Origin: SURF-21 sp964510515
GTDB taxonomy: Bacteria; Actinomycetota; Geothermincolia; Geothermincolales; RBG-13-55-18
NCBI GenBank assembly: GCA_964510515.1
Contig: CAZEAU010000011.1
Span: 1-64,000, forward strand
Reading direction: 5' to 3'
DNA length: 64,000 nt
Below, one piece after another: positions 7,961-16,583 of this stretch. The stretch's first letter is position 1. Every line of letters begins with the position of its first letter. Under the pieces are notes generated by a model that saw nothing but the letters and a program-made list of their open reading frames with translations, had not been told where the DNA came from and searched no databases. A program made the translations under genes and the position numbers.

Positions 7961-9384
7961 GCCCGCTCTGGCGTATCCGGGGGAGCCATGGCCGCGAAGG
8001 CCTCCGCCAGCAGGGAGACCTCGCCGTCGCTCACCGTGCGCATGTCCAGGATGACGCGGCCGTCCCTGATGCGGCAGATGACCGGCGGCTCGGAGGCGCG
8101 CAGCCTCCCCTCGATTTCGTTGGCGCTGAGGGAGGGGGAGACGACGGCGACCGTCCAGGTGGGGAGGTCCTCCAGGGGCAGGGCGCCCCCCCCGGCTCGG
8201 GACACGCCCTCCACCACCTCCGCTTGAAAGGCGTCCAGGGGGGCGAGCCCCTCCGCCAGGGCGCGGGCCCGGCGCCGCAGGGCCTCCTGCTCCGCCGTGA
8301 GCATGGCCAGGGTGGGTATCTCCCTCACCGCCCTCTCCGGATCCAGGTAGTGGCGCAGGGTGGCCTCCAGGGCGGCGATGGTCAGCTTGCCCACCCTGAG
8401 CGCCCTGGCCAGGGGGTGTGCGGCCATGATGTCGACGAGGTCCTTCCTGCCCAGGATGATGCCGGCCTGGGGTCCGCCCAGCAGCTTGTCCCCGCTGAAG
8501 CAGACGAGGTCGGCGCCCTCCTGCAGCGAGCGCATGATGGTCGGCTCATAGGAGAGGCCGTAGCCACTGAGGTCGATGTAAACGCCGCTCCCCAGGTCGT
8601 CGAGCAGCGGCAGCCCGAATTCGCGGGCCAGGGAGGCGAGGCCCGGGAGGTCCGCCTCGGAGGTGAAGCCCATGATGCGGTAGTTGCTGGGATGGGCGCG
8701 CATGAGCATTGCCGTCTCGCTGGTGATGGCGCGGCGGTAGTCGTCCAGGTAGGTCTTGTTGGTGGTCCCCACCTCCACCAGGCGCGCGCCGCTCTGGGCC
8801 ATGACGTCCGGCAGGCGGAAGGAGCCGCCGATCTCGATGAGCTGCCCGCGGCTGACCACGACCTCCCTGCCCGCGGCGAGGGCGGTCAGCGCCAACAATA
8901 CCGCCGCGGCGTTGTTGTTGACGACCAGCGCCGACTCGGCCCCGCTTAGCTCGCACAGCAGCTTCCTGAGATGCGCCTGCCGCGAGCCCCTCGAGCCGTC
9001 GTCGAGGTCGAACTCGAGATTGTTGTAATGCGCCCCCGCCTCCGCCACGGCGGCGAGGGCGGGCGCGGAGAGGAGAGAGCGGCCCAGGTTGGTGTGCACG
9101 ACTATGCCGGTGGCGTTGACCACCCTGCGCAGGCTCCACTGCAGCCTCTCCTCGACCTCTTTCTCCACCAGGTCAACCAGTTCCCTGGTGCCCGTCTCGA
9201 TCTTCCCCAGCGACATCTCGTCCTTAGCGGCCAGAATGGCCGCGCGCACGCCGTCGAGCACCACCCGCGACGCCTCGCTGACCAGCTCGCGCGGTACCCC
9301 CCCGCCCAGCTTATGGCTGCGGTAAACGGCCTGGATGAGGTCGTTCACCGAGGACAGGTTCCTCAGGTAGTCCTTCTTGTCCAT
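7957..9384 (-). CDS. selA: L-seryl-tRNA(Sec) selenium transferase SelA
   Basis: A 475-residue PLP enzyme that converts Ser-tRNA-Sec to Sec-tRNA-Sec using selenophosphate. The N-terminal helical tRNA-binding region (about 1-65) is followed by the fold-type I domain, with the PLP lysine in SGDKLLGGPQAG (about Lys300). Other conserved stretches are NATGIVVHTNLGRS and VGTTNKT. It starts selA-selB and lies 142 bp downstream of selD on the same strand. The gap contains only GC-rich inverted sequence, so selD-selA-selB may be one transcript. Confidence 0.97.
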   Translation of the reverse strand: MDKKDYLRNLSSVNDLIQAVYRSHKLGGGVPRELVSEASRVVLDGVRAAILAAKDEMSLGKIETGTRELVDLVEKEVEERLQWSLRRVVNATGIVVHTNLGRSLLSAPALAAVAEAGAHYNNLEFDLDDGSRGSRQAHLRKLLCELSGAESALVVNNNAAAVLLALTALAAGREVVVSRGQLIEIGGSFRLPDVMAQSGARLVEVGTTNKTYLDDYRRAITSETAMLMRAHPSNYRIMGFTSEADLPGLASLAREFGLPLLDDLGSGVYIDLSGYGLSYEPTIMRSLQEGADLVCFSGDKLLGGPQAGIILGRKDLVDIMAAHPLARALRVGKLTIAALEATLRHYLDPERAVREIPTLAMLTAEQEALRRRARALAEGLAPLDAFQAEVVEGVSRAGGGALPLEDLPTWTVAVVSPSLSANEIEGRLRASEPPVICRIRDGRVILDMRTVSDGEVSLLAEAFAAMAPPDTPERA

Positions 9385-9526
9385 GGCATTAGTTTAAACG
9401 CTGCGGGGGTGGGCTGCCAGCGGCGCCCCCGGGGCCGTGCGCCGCCTCCCCATGTTTAACCCCCGGCGGGCCAAGCCCGGGGCGGGCGTGCCCCGCGAGC
9501 CTTTCAGCAGCCTTTGCGCCCCCGGC

Positions 9527-10567
9527 TCACGGGCTCACCCGTATGAGGGGCTCGCCGCGGCTCACGAATTCCCCGATACGGCCCCAGCCCATCTCGCCGC
9601 CCATCTCTCGCGCGAAGGCCTCCTCCCCCTCCGGCGGCAGCGCTATGAGCAGCCCCCCCGAGGTCTGGGGGTCGTAGAGGAGGTCGCGGTCGGTCTCGTC
9701 CACCTGCCGCGATATCTGCGTCCGACCCGAGAGGAAGTCGCGGTTCTTATGCGCCCCCCCGGGGATCATGCCCTCGGCCGCCATGGCGCGGGCGCCCGCG
9801 TAGGCGGGGAGGAGGGATGAGGAGAGCTCGCATGCCAGGCCCCGGGAGGGCAGCATGTTGGAGAGATGCCCCACCAACCCGAAGCCGGTGACGTCGGTGC
9901 AGGCATGGGCACCGGCGCACAGCGCGGCCCGGGAGGCCGCGGCGTTGAGCGCCGCCATGCCCTCGATGGCCTCGCGCATGTCCTCCTCGGCCAGGAAGCC
10001 GCCCTTGAGCGCGGTGGCGAGGATGCCCGTGCCCAGGGGCTTGGTCAGGAGCAGGAGGTCGCCCGCCTCGGCGCCCAGGCTGGTGAGCACGCGGTCGGGG
10101 TGCACCCTGCCGGTGACCGCCAGGCCGTACTTGGGCTCCTCGTCGTCGACGGAGTGCCCGCCGACCAGCACCGCGCCCGCCTCCTGTATCTTGTCCAGCC
10201 CCCCCTCGAGTATGGTGGAGAGGATGTCCATGCCCAGCGAACAAGGGAAACAGACGATGTTCATGGCCGAGAGGGGCACGCCCCCCATGGCGTAGATGTC
10301 GCTCAGGGAGTTGGCCGCGGCTATCTGCCCGAAGAGGTAGGGGTCGTCCACGATGGGGGTGAAGAAATCGACGCTATGCACGAGGGCCGTCTCGCCGTCC
10401 AGCAGGTACACGGCCGCGTCGTCGGGGGTGTCCAGCCCCACCAGGATGTCCTGTCGTTTCTCGCCCGGCGGCAGCAGGCGCAACAGTTTCTCCAGGTCCT
10501 CCGGACCCACTTTGGCCGCTCACCCCGACTTGCTGGAGAGAAGGGTCAGCCTGACCTTTTCCCGCAT
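9527..10567 (-). CDS. selD: Selenide, water dikinase SelD, a selenoprotein (TGA = Sec)
   Basis: SelD makes selenophosphate from selenide and ATP. A frame without readthrough begins only at a GTG reading GPEDLEKLL, which removes the catalytic N-terminus. Extending upstream in the same frame gives a TGA at 10520-10522 and an ATG 15 codons before it, reading MREKVRLTLLSSKSG-Sec-AAKVGPEDL. This matches the SelD pattern G-(C/U)-AAK-GP, with Sec at the catalytic Cys position (residue 16) and Lys next to it. AAGGAGGT lies 7 nt before this ATG, confirming the start. A hairpin follows the TGA. The full product is about 346 residues, normal for SelD. The rest is typical (VGLDTPDDAAVY, VDFFTPIVDDPY, GGHSVDDEEPKYG). 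Conventional gene calling would truncate it. Confidence 0.95.
10492..10519 (-). promoter_or_regulatory. Putative bacterial SECIS hairpin in selD
   Basis: Immediately 3' of the selD TGA the minus strand can fold as GGTCC-GGA-GGACC, beginning 12 nt after the stop and extended by CCA/TGG across a bulge. The apical loop has G residues and lies in the distance range where bacterial SelB recognises SECIS elements. Folding was done by eye. Confidence 0.75.
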
Positions 10568-10741
10568 TATAAGACCTCCTTATAAGCACGATTACAAATA
10601 ATTATAAATGGGCGGATGCCGGGATGCCAGGTGTCTTTTCCCCTCCCTTGGCTTGATGCGCTTGCAGGCGCCGGGGACGAACGCCTCTTCGTGCCGCGTA
10701 TCCCCGCGCTCGCCGCCCGCACCGGCTCCGCCGTGAGCGGC

Positions 10742-11353
10742 TTATTCCACCAGCGTGCCCAGGCTGCGCGAGATCTCCATCACCAGGTGCTCTCCCGAGG
10801 TACGCGCGTTGCGCAGGGCCGTGGGGTGGTCCTTGATGGCGCCCCTGCGGCCTATGCGGAAGAAGAGCAGGCGCTCGTAATACTTGATGTCCAGGAGGTC
10901 GAAGAAGATGTCCATCACCTTGAGGGCTCCGTCGAAGGCGCGCGGGTCGTCGGCGCCGGCGGTGGAGAGGAACAGGCCCCGCCTGGCGTGCCTGGTCTCG
11001 GGGTCGGTCACCTCCTCGCCCAACAGCACCTTGCGCGCCCACAGGCACTGGTGGCGGTCGATGAGCGCTTTGGTTCGGGCGTTGAGGGAGTTGAAGTAGA
11101 TGGGGGCGGCGAGGATGATGCCGTGCGCCTGGGTGGTGAGGCGGTAGATCTTGCCCATGGCGTCGTCAAGGCTGCACTCGCCGGTCTTCGCGCAGTCCCC
11201 GCAACCCCGGCAGGGGTCGATCTCGCGGTTGCAGACGATGACCTTGCTCACGGAGGCCCCGGCCTCCCTGGCGCCGCCCAAGGCCTCGTTCAGCAGCAGG
11301 GAGGTGTTGCCGCCCGTGCGCGGACTCCCCGCGATCCCCAGGATTTTTACCAT
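10742..11353 (-). CDS. NADPH-dependent FMN reductase / flavodoxin-like iron-sulfur flavoprotein
   Basis: A 203-residue flavodoxin-fold protein. The FMN phosphate loop is GSPRTGGNT (residues 8-16). A cysteine cluster, CRGCGDCAKTGEC (about 48-60), matches the CX2CX2CX5C motif of archaeal-type iron-sulfur flavoproteins, so a 4Fe-4S cluster near the FMN is likely. It would act in cytoplasmic electron transfer; the partner is unknown. It lies upstream of selD on the same strand, but the 174-bp gap contains a TATAAT and the selD ribosome site, so selD probably has its own promoter. Confidence 0.85.
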   Translation of the reverse strand: MVKILGIAGSPRTGGNTSLLLNEALGGAREAGASVSKVIVCNREIDPCRGCGDCAKTGECSLDDAMGKIYRLTTQAHGIILAAPIYFNSLNARTKALIDRHQCLWARKVLLGEEVTDPETRHARRGLFLSTAGADDPRAFDGALKVMDIFFDLLDIKYYERLLFFRIGRRGAIKDHPTALRNARTSGEHLVMEISRSLGTLVE

Positions 11354-11429
11354 GACCGCCTCTTCCCCAGCGAGCGCGACATCGCCCGATTTGCGCGTAT
11401 TCTATCCGATAGCGGTTATAACCGCAAAC

Positions 11430-12581
11430 CTATGCGGCCGCCCCTTTCTCCCGGAGTTCGCTTATCCGCGCCGCGTCGTAGCCCGCCTCCGCCAGGACCT
11501 CGTCGGTGTGCTGGCCGAGCGCGGGCGCGGGCGTCTCGAAGCGGGGGGGCGTCGCGGAGAGCTTGTGGGGGCTCCCCAGCTGCTTGACGGCGCCGTCCCC
11601 GCTTTTTATCTCCACCACCATGTCGCGGTGGCGGACCTGGGGGTCGTCCAGGGCCTCCTTCACGCTCGCCAGGGGCGCGCAGGGGACATCGTGCTCGTCG
11701 AAGACCCGCACCCATTCGTCTAGCGGGCGGCTGCGTATGGCCTCCGCCACCCGGGGCAGGAGGTCTCCGGCCCCCAGCAGGCGTTCCACCGTGAGCAGGT
11801 CTTTTACGTCTTCCATGCACGCTGCCTCGCACAGGCTTTTCCAGAACCAGTCCTCGTGCACGATGCCCAGGGCCAGGCGCTTTCCATCCGAGGTCTCGAA
11901 GATGCCGTAATGGGGCAGCATGTGGATGAAGTTGCCGGGCGGCTCCTCTCCCGTCTCCAGGTAGGGCCCGAGGCTGTTGTGGAGCAGCGCGACCACGCAG
12001 TCCAGCATGGAGATGTCCACGTACTGGCCCTCGCCGGTCCTCTCCCGCGCCAGCAGGGCGGCCTGTATGGCGATGACCGCGTTCAACGCGGAGGTGATGT
12101 CGGCGACCTCGAAGCCGGGGATGACCGGGTCGCCGCCCCCGTCCCTGGTGAGGCCGAGCACGCCCCCCAGGGCCATATAGTTGATGTCGTGGCCGGGGCG
12201 GTCGCGGTAGGGTCCGTCCTGCCCGAAGCCGCTGATGGAACAGTAGATGAGACGCGGGTTGTCGGCCTTGAGGGAGTCGTAGTCCACCCCCAGGCGGGCG
12301 GTGGTGCCCGGCCTGAAGCCCTCCACCACCACGTCCGTCGTGCGCGCCAGGGCGCGGAAGGCCTCCTGCGCCGCGGCGTCCTTGAGGTTGAGGGCGAGGC
12401 TTTTTTTGTTGCGGTTGATCTGGTTGAAGAGAAAGCGGAAGGCCCGGGCGTGGTCCCCGGAGCCGGGGGGCTCCACCTTGATGACCTCCGCCCCCAGGTC
12501 GGCGAGGATCATGGTGCACAGGGGTCCGGGATAGAGCATGGTCAGGTCGAGTACGCGGATGCCTTGCAGCGGCGTGGTCAT
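11430..12581 (-). CDS. Class III CoA-transferase (CaiB/BaiF family)
   Basis: A 383-residue family III CoA-transferase, moving CoA between carboxylic acids through an aspartyl-CoA thioester. The N-terminal signature is GIRVLDLT..PGPLCTMILADLGAEVIKVE (given here in parts), and the catalytic Asp is in GHDINYMALGG (about Asp132). A strong AAGGAGGAGG precedes the ATG, with TATAAT about 45 nt upstream. Substrates in this family range from carnitine and bile acids to methylacyl-CoA, and nothing nearby identifies this one. Confidence 0.9.
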   Translation of the reverse strand: MTTPLQGIRVLDLTMLYPGPLCTMILADLGAEVIKVEPPGSGDHARAFRFLFNQINRNKKSLALNLKDAAAQEAFRALARTTDVVVEGFRPGTTARLGVDYDSLKADNPRLIYCSISGFGQDGPYRDRPGHDINYMALGGVLGLTRDGGGDPVIPGFEVADITSALNAVIAIQAALLARERTGEGQYVDISMLDCVVALLHNSLGPYLETGEEPPGNFIHMLPHYGIFETSDGKRLALGIVHEDWFWKSLCEAACMEDVKDLLTVERLLGAGDLLPRVAEAIRSRPLDEWVRVFDEHDVPCAPLASVKEALDDPQVRHRDMVVEIKSGDGAVKQLGSPHKLSATPPRFETPAPALGQHTDEVLAEAGYDAARISELREKGAAA

Positions 12582-12632
12582 GCGGTTTCCTCCTCCTTCG
12601 ATCGGGCAGGGCGTTCCCGAGTATTATAAGCT

Positions 12633-12782
12633 AATTCGACCGCGCTGGGAGATGAAAGCCGCTGGGGGGGCCGCCGGTACGCATGCCCGCGGGGAAAGAA
12701 AAATAGGCCAATTCGACCGCGCTGGGAGATGAAAGCCGCTGGGGGGGCCGCCGGTACGCATGCCCGCGGGAAAAGAAAAATG
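12633..12782. repeat. 77-bp tandem duplication abutting tRNA-Pro
   Basis: A unit of 77 bp starting AATTCGACCGCGCTGGGAG occurs at 12633-12709 and again at 12710 to about 12782, ending at the CCA of the tRNA-Pro gene. The copies differ by only a few bases. On the minus strand each unit begins with a T-rich stretch after a GC-rich segment, so it may act as a tRNA terminator. Apart from this repeat and the tRNA, I see no feature between 12582 and the NUDIX gene. Confidence 0.85.
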
Positions 12783-12858
12783 GTCGGGGTGAGAGGATTT
12801 GAACCTCCGACCTCTGCGTCCCGAACGCAGCGCGCTGACCAAACTGCGCCACACCCCG
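12781..12858 (-). tRNA. tRNA-Pro (anticodon CGG)
   Basis: The minus strand forms a complete cloverleaf of 78 nt with encoded CCA. The acceptor stem is CGGGGTG/CACCCCG with discriminator A, the anticodon stem is CTGCG/CGCAG around loop TTCGGGA (anticodon CGG), and the T loop is TTCAAAT on a GGAGG/CCTCT-type stem. It reads codon CCG, which is frequent in this genome. Confidence 0.97.
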
Positions 12859-13163
12859 ACCGCGATGCTCACCTGTCTGGCGGACGGCTTCGCGTCCCGC
12901 CCGCCAGTTCCCTATTATACCTATCGGCCCGCCGTTGTGCTAAAGCAATGTGGAGGCGTCCGCGGGGACGCCGCTCTCCTCCCCGTCCGTGGGGCCCCCG
13001 CAGCCCCCCCAGCGGCATCGGCGCCATTCTCCATCTCATGCACATTTCAGCGATGCGAGCCGCATGTCATCGCTGTCTGGGGCGAGCGATAAGAGTTAAG
13101 ATGGTGGCAGCCCGGGATGCGCAAGCGATGGTGAGGCGGCGATATGCGCCGCGCGAGAAGGAG

Positions 13164-13976
13164 ATGAAGGCAGGGAACGGCATGCCGGTGGAGGCCAAGG
13201 ACGCCGCGTCCGTGATACTGCTGCGGGAGGTCCCCCGCGCGGGGGGCATCGAGGTCCTCATGGTGAGGAGGCACGACCGCAGCGACTTCGCGGCGGGCGT
13301 GTACGTCTTCCCCGGGGGAGGAGTGGAGGAACAGGACTGCGGCGACGGCGTGGCCGACCTGTGCGCGGGCTTGGATCCCGCGGAGGCCCAGTCCGTGATC
13401 GCCGACGCGCCCTCCCCACAGCAGGCTTTGGCCCTCTACGTCGCGGGCATCAGGGAGACCTTCGAGGAAACGGGCATCCTCCTCGCCCGCGAAGGCCCGG
13501 GAGAGTTCGTGTCCTGCCGGGGCGGCCGGGCGGCCAGGCTCGCCGCCCTGCGCGAGGAGGCGAGGGATAAGCGCATATCCTTCCCGGAGATGGTGGCCGG
13601 GGAGGGGCTGAAGCTGGCCACGGACAGCCTCTCCTATTTCGCGCACTGGATCACCCCGGAGTTCTCGCCCATCCGCTACGATACCCGCTTCTTCCTGGCC
13701 CCCGCGCCCCCTTGCCAGGAAGCCAGGCACGACAACCTGGAGGTCACCGGCCACGCCTGGATATCCCCCGCCGATGCCCTGGAGCGGAACGAGGGCGGCA
13801 GCTTTCCCATGCTCCCCCCCACCATCATCAACCTCATGGCGCTGGGGGGCTTCTGCGACGTGGAGGAGGCCCTGCGCTCCCCCGCGGGAGAGGAGGTCGC
13901 CGCCATCCTCCCCAGGCTGAGCTACGAAGACGGCAGGTTGAGGCTGCTGCTCCCCGACGACCCCGCCTGCGGCTGA
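13164..13976 (+). CDS. NUDIX hydrolase, NUDT19-like
   Basis: A 270-residue NUDIX-fold hydrolase. The Nudix box is split: GGGVEEQD is followed by an insertion of about 40 residues before RETFEETGILL, the arrangement of eukaryotic NUDT19 and related bacterial proteins, some of which hydrolyse acyl-CoA. The enzyme would cleave a nucleoside diphosphate linked to X; CoA esters are a guess from the subfamily. The start is uncertain. I chose the ATG reading MKAGNGMPVEAK just after GAAGGAG, but in-frame ATGs exist at 13101, 13128 and 13182. Confidence 0.8.
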   Translation: MKAGNGMPVEAKDAASVILLREVPRAGGIEVLMVRRHDRSDFAAGVYVFPGGGVEEQDCGDGVADLCAGLDPAEAQSVIADAPSPQQALALYVAGIRETFEETGILLAREGPGEFVSCRGGRAARLAALREEARDKRISFPEMVAGEGLKLATDSLSYFAHWITPEFSPIRYDTRFFLAPAPPCQEARHDNLEVTGHAWISPADALERNEGGSFPMLPPTIINLMALGGFCDVEEALRSPAGEEVAAILPRLSYEDGRLRLLLPDDPACG

Positions 13977-14087
13977 GGGCCCGCCGCCCTTGCCCGCATG
14001 GCGGGGAGGGGGAATAATGGGGTGGCCGGGGCTGCATGCGAAGCCGGCGCGCCCGATGGACGCGGAGTGGGAGGCGGGGAGATATCC

Positions 14088-14891
14088 ATGGGTTATCCCA
14101 AGCGGGTGGTGAAGATGTTCCTCTCGCTGTGGCCCTTCACCCATACGGTGAAGAAGCTCAGCGCCTATACGCCCTTCAAGCAGGTCTTCGCCCCCCTGGT
14201 GAGGGAGGGCATTTTCGACGTCGCCTTCGTCCCGGTGTACGAGGACATCCCCGCCCCGGAGAGCACGGCACTGCCCCGGCAGGTCATCGCCGAGCTCATC
14301 CGCGCCTCCTCCCACCGCTTCATCTATAACGGCTGCATCTGCCGCAATCAGGAGGGATGCGTGAACTACCCCCGCGACCTGGGATGCATCTTTCTCGGCG
14401 AGGCGGCCTCGCGCCTGCATCCCTCCCTGGGGCACCGTGCCAGCGTGGAGGAATGCCTGGAGCACCTGGAGAGAGCGTCCGAGACCGGGCTCACGGGCAT
14501 GGTCGGCCGCATCTGGTTTGATGCCACCACCCTGGGGGTGCTGCGCGATTTCCGTAATTTTCTGGTGGTGTGCTTCTGCTGCGACTGCTGCTGCCTGGTG
14601 CGCACCGACATCCGGGAGGCCGGACCCGGGTTCAAGCAGGCCATCAAAAAGCTCGCCGGGGTGCGCGTCCGCGCAGGCGAAGGCTGCGTGGGCTGCGGCA
14701 CCTGCGTGGATGCCTGTTTTGTGGGCGCGATATCGCTTGCCGGCGGGGTTTCGCGCATCGATCCCGTGCTGTGCAAGGGTTGCGGGCGCTGCGCCGCCGC
14801 CTGTCCCCATGAGGTCATCCGTGTGGAATTCGATTCCTCCGACGCGCTCTACCGTGAGCTTCTCGCGCGCGTGGGAGCCGCCATCGCTTGA
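14088..14891 (+). CDS. 4Fe-4S dicluster protein with extra Cys-rich domain
   Basis: A 267-residue cytoplasmic iron-sulfur protein. The C-terminus has a two-cluster ferredoxin module: CVGCGTCVDAC then CKGCGRCAAACP. The N-terminal two thirds hold further cysteines, NGCICRNQEGC (about residues 83-93) and CFCCDCCCL (about 162-170), which could bind another cluster or metal. I do not recognise a catalytic domain; related proteins are annotated only as 4Fe-4S proteins. GGCGGGGAG precedes the chosen ATG (MGYPKRVV); an in-frame upstream ATG would add 30 low-complexity residues. An electron-transfer or sensing role is inferred. Confidence 0.8.
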   Translation: MGYPKRVVKMFLSLWPFTHTVKKLSAYTPFKQVFAPLVREGIFDVAFVPVYEDIPAPESTALPRQVIAELIRASSHRFIYNGCICRNQEGCVNYPRDLGCIFLGEAASRLHPSLGHRASVEECLEHLERASETGLTGMVGRIWFDATTLGVLRDFRNFLVVCFCCDCCCLVRTDIREAGPGFKQAIKKLAGVRVRAGEGCVGCGTCVDACFVGAISLAGGVSRIDPVLCKGCGRCAAACPHEVIRVEFDSSDALYRELLARVGAAIA

Positions 14892-14938
14892 CCCCGCGGC
14901 GGGTTGACCCCGGCGGCGGCAGCCGTTAACGTTTGCAT

Positions 14939-15427
14939 ATGATCACCTGTGGAGGGTGTGGGCGCGAGATGGATACGAGGGGAAGCGTGGACGGGACCAG
15001 GGTTCTGTGCGAGCGGTGTCACCACCTCCAGGTCACCGGGCCGCAGCCGCCGCGCACGCTCGGCCCCACCGCCTTCCGGCTCATCGCCCTCTTCTGCCTG
15101 GCGGCCTTGGCCCTGGCGGGTTTCACGCTGTGTGCGCTATACCTCACGGGCAGCGGCGAGCTGGCGTGGTTCTGCGCGCTCGCCGCGCTCATGGCCGTAA
15201 GCACGGCCTGTCCCGCGGCCATCCTCGCAAGAAGGCGCAATCTGACGCTGCTCATCGCCGCCCTCTATCTGCCCTTGGGGGCCTGGGCCTATCTCTGGAG
15301 CATGGCCCCCGGGGCCGGCTGGGAATACGGCGCCCTCACCGCCTACGGGGGCCTTTTCATCTTCGCCATCGGCGTCGTTTCCCTGGGCTTCTTCGTGCGG
15401 GACATGCGGGCGCTCCCGCGCCATTGA
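14939..15427 (+). CDS. Zinc-ribbon membrane protein, hypothetical
   Basis: A 162-residue protein. The first ~30 residues have CGGCG..CERCH, a probable zinc ribbon. Four hydrophobic helices follow (about residues 45-70, 78-98, 105-125, 133-152). The family is not recognised. It lies 47 bp after the iron-sulfur protein and 10 bp before the D-cysteine desulfhydrase-like gene, so it is probably co-transcribed. The role is unknown. Confidence 0.65.
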   Translation: MITCGGCGREMDTRGSVDGTRVLCERCHHLQVTGPQPPRTLGPTAFRLIALFCLAALALAGFTLCALYLTGSGELAWFCALAALMAVSTACPAAILARRRNLTLLIAALYLPLGAWAYLWSMAPGAGWEYGALTAYGGLFIFAIGVVSLGFFVRDMRALPRH

Positions 15428-15437
15428 GGTGAGCGCT

Positions 15438-16541
15438 ATGCAGGCTGAACCGGCTCTCTTCCGCCGCTTTCCCCGCCTGAGGGAGGCGCTGCCCTGGGTC
15501 TCCCTGGGGGAATGGCCGACCCCGGTGGCGCGCATGCGCGCCCTGGAGGAGGCGCACGGCCTCCCCGGGCTCTATGTGAAGAGGGACGATCTCAGCTCGC
15601 GGGCTTACGGCGGCAACAAGGTGCGCAAACTGGAGTTCGTCCTCGCGGACGCGCGCGAAAAAGGGTGCGACGGCGTTATGACCATGGGGGCCGCGGGATC
15701 CAATCACGTGCTCGCCACCGCCGTGCACGGCAAGAGCCTCGGCCTCTCCACCACCGCCCTGCTCTTCGGCCAGCCCTGCGCCGAATACGTGCGGCGCAAC
15801 CTGCTCATGGACTTGCGCAGCGGGGTGCGCATGGCCTGGGCTCCCTCCATCCCCTGGATACCGCCGCTTTTCGCGTGGGAGATGATCCGCGCCCGCGTAT
15901 GTGGGGAGAGGCTCTACTGGCTGGGGCCGGGGGGGTCCTCCCCCCTGGGCTCCCTGGGCTACGTGAGCGCGGGGCTGGAGCTGGCGGAGCAGGTGGCGAA
16001 GGGGGAGCTGCCGGAACCGGGCCTGGTGGTGAGCGCCATGGGGACCCACGGGACCTCGGCGGGCCTGTGGCTGGGGCTGCGGCTCTCCGGGCTGCGCTCG
16101 CGCGTGGTGGGCGTGGCGGTGGTGGAGAAGGCCTACTGCAACCCCTTTTTGTGGGCGCGCCTGGTGAACAGGACCGCCGCCCTGCTCAACCGCCTGGATC
16201 CGGGGATAGGGGCACCCCGGGCCCGCCCCCGCGACCTCGTCTATATCGCGAGCGAGCTGGGAGAGGGTTATGCCCACCTCACCCCGGACGACGTCGGCGC
16301 GGTGCGCGAGGCGCGGGAGCTGGAGGGCCTGCAGCTCGAGGGCACCTATACCGGCAAGGCGCTGGCGGCCGCGCTCAAGCTGGGCGGGGACCCGAGCGGA
16401 AAGGAGGGCATCCTTTTCATCGATACCTACAACAGCGTGGACCTCTCCCCCCTCATCGCCGGCATGGATCACCGCCGGCTGCCCGCTCCCTTTCATCGCT
16501 TCTTCGAGATGCCCTTCCGGGCCTTGGAAAACGGGCTGTGA
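15438..16541 (+). CDS. PLP-dependent D-cysteine desulfhydrase / ACC deaminase family
   Basis: A 367-residue fold-type II PLP enzyme. The PLP lysine lies in YGGNKVRKLE (Lys61), and AAGSNHVLATA and GTHGTSAGL are the phosphate- and substrate-loop motifs. Family members release ammonia and pyruvate from D-cysteine (with H2S) or ACC. The absence of the usual conserved residues cannot be judged by eye, so the substrate is open. GAGGTGAG precedes the ATG by 5 nt; an in-frame GTG 9 bases earlier is less likely. It forms a plus-strand cluster with its neighbours. Confidence 0.8.
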   Translation: MQAEPALFRRFPRLREALPWVSLGEWPTPVARMRALEEAHGLPGLYVKRDDLSSRAYGGNKVRKLEFVLADAREKGCDGVMTMGAAGSNHVLATAVHGKSLGLSTTALLFGQPCAEYVRRNLLMDLRSGVRMAWAPSIPWIPPLFAWEMIRARVCGERLYWLGPGGSSPLGSLGYVSAGLELAEQVAKGELPEPGLVVSAMGTHGTSAGLWLGLRLSGLRSRVVGVAVVEKAYCNPFLWARLVNRTAALLNRLDPGIGAPRARPRDLVYIASELGEGYAHLTPDDVGAVREARELEGLQLEGTYTGKALAAALKLGGDPSGKEGILFIDTYNSVDLSPLIAGMDHRRLPAPFHRFFEMPFRALENGL

Positions 16542-16583
16542 CATGCTTGCGGGTGGGCATGCCCGGGCGGCCCCGCGCGGAGG

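Noticed and set aside
6107..8227. Long open frames antisense to selB, priA, lon and other GC-rich genes
   Set aside because: They mirror strongly supported genes, have biased low-complexity composition and arise from high third-position GC.
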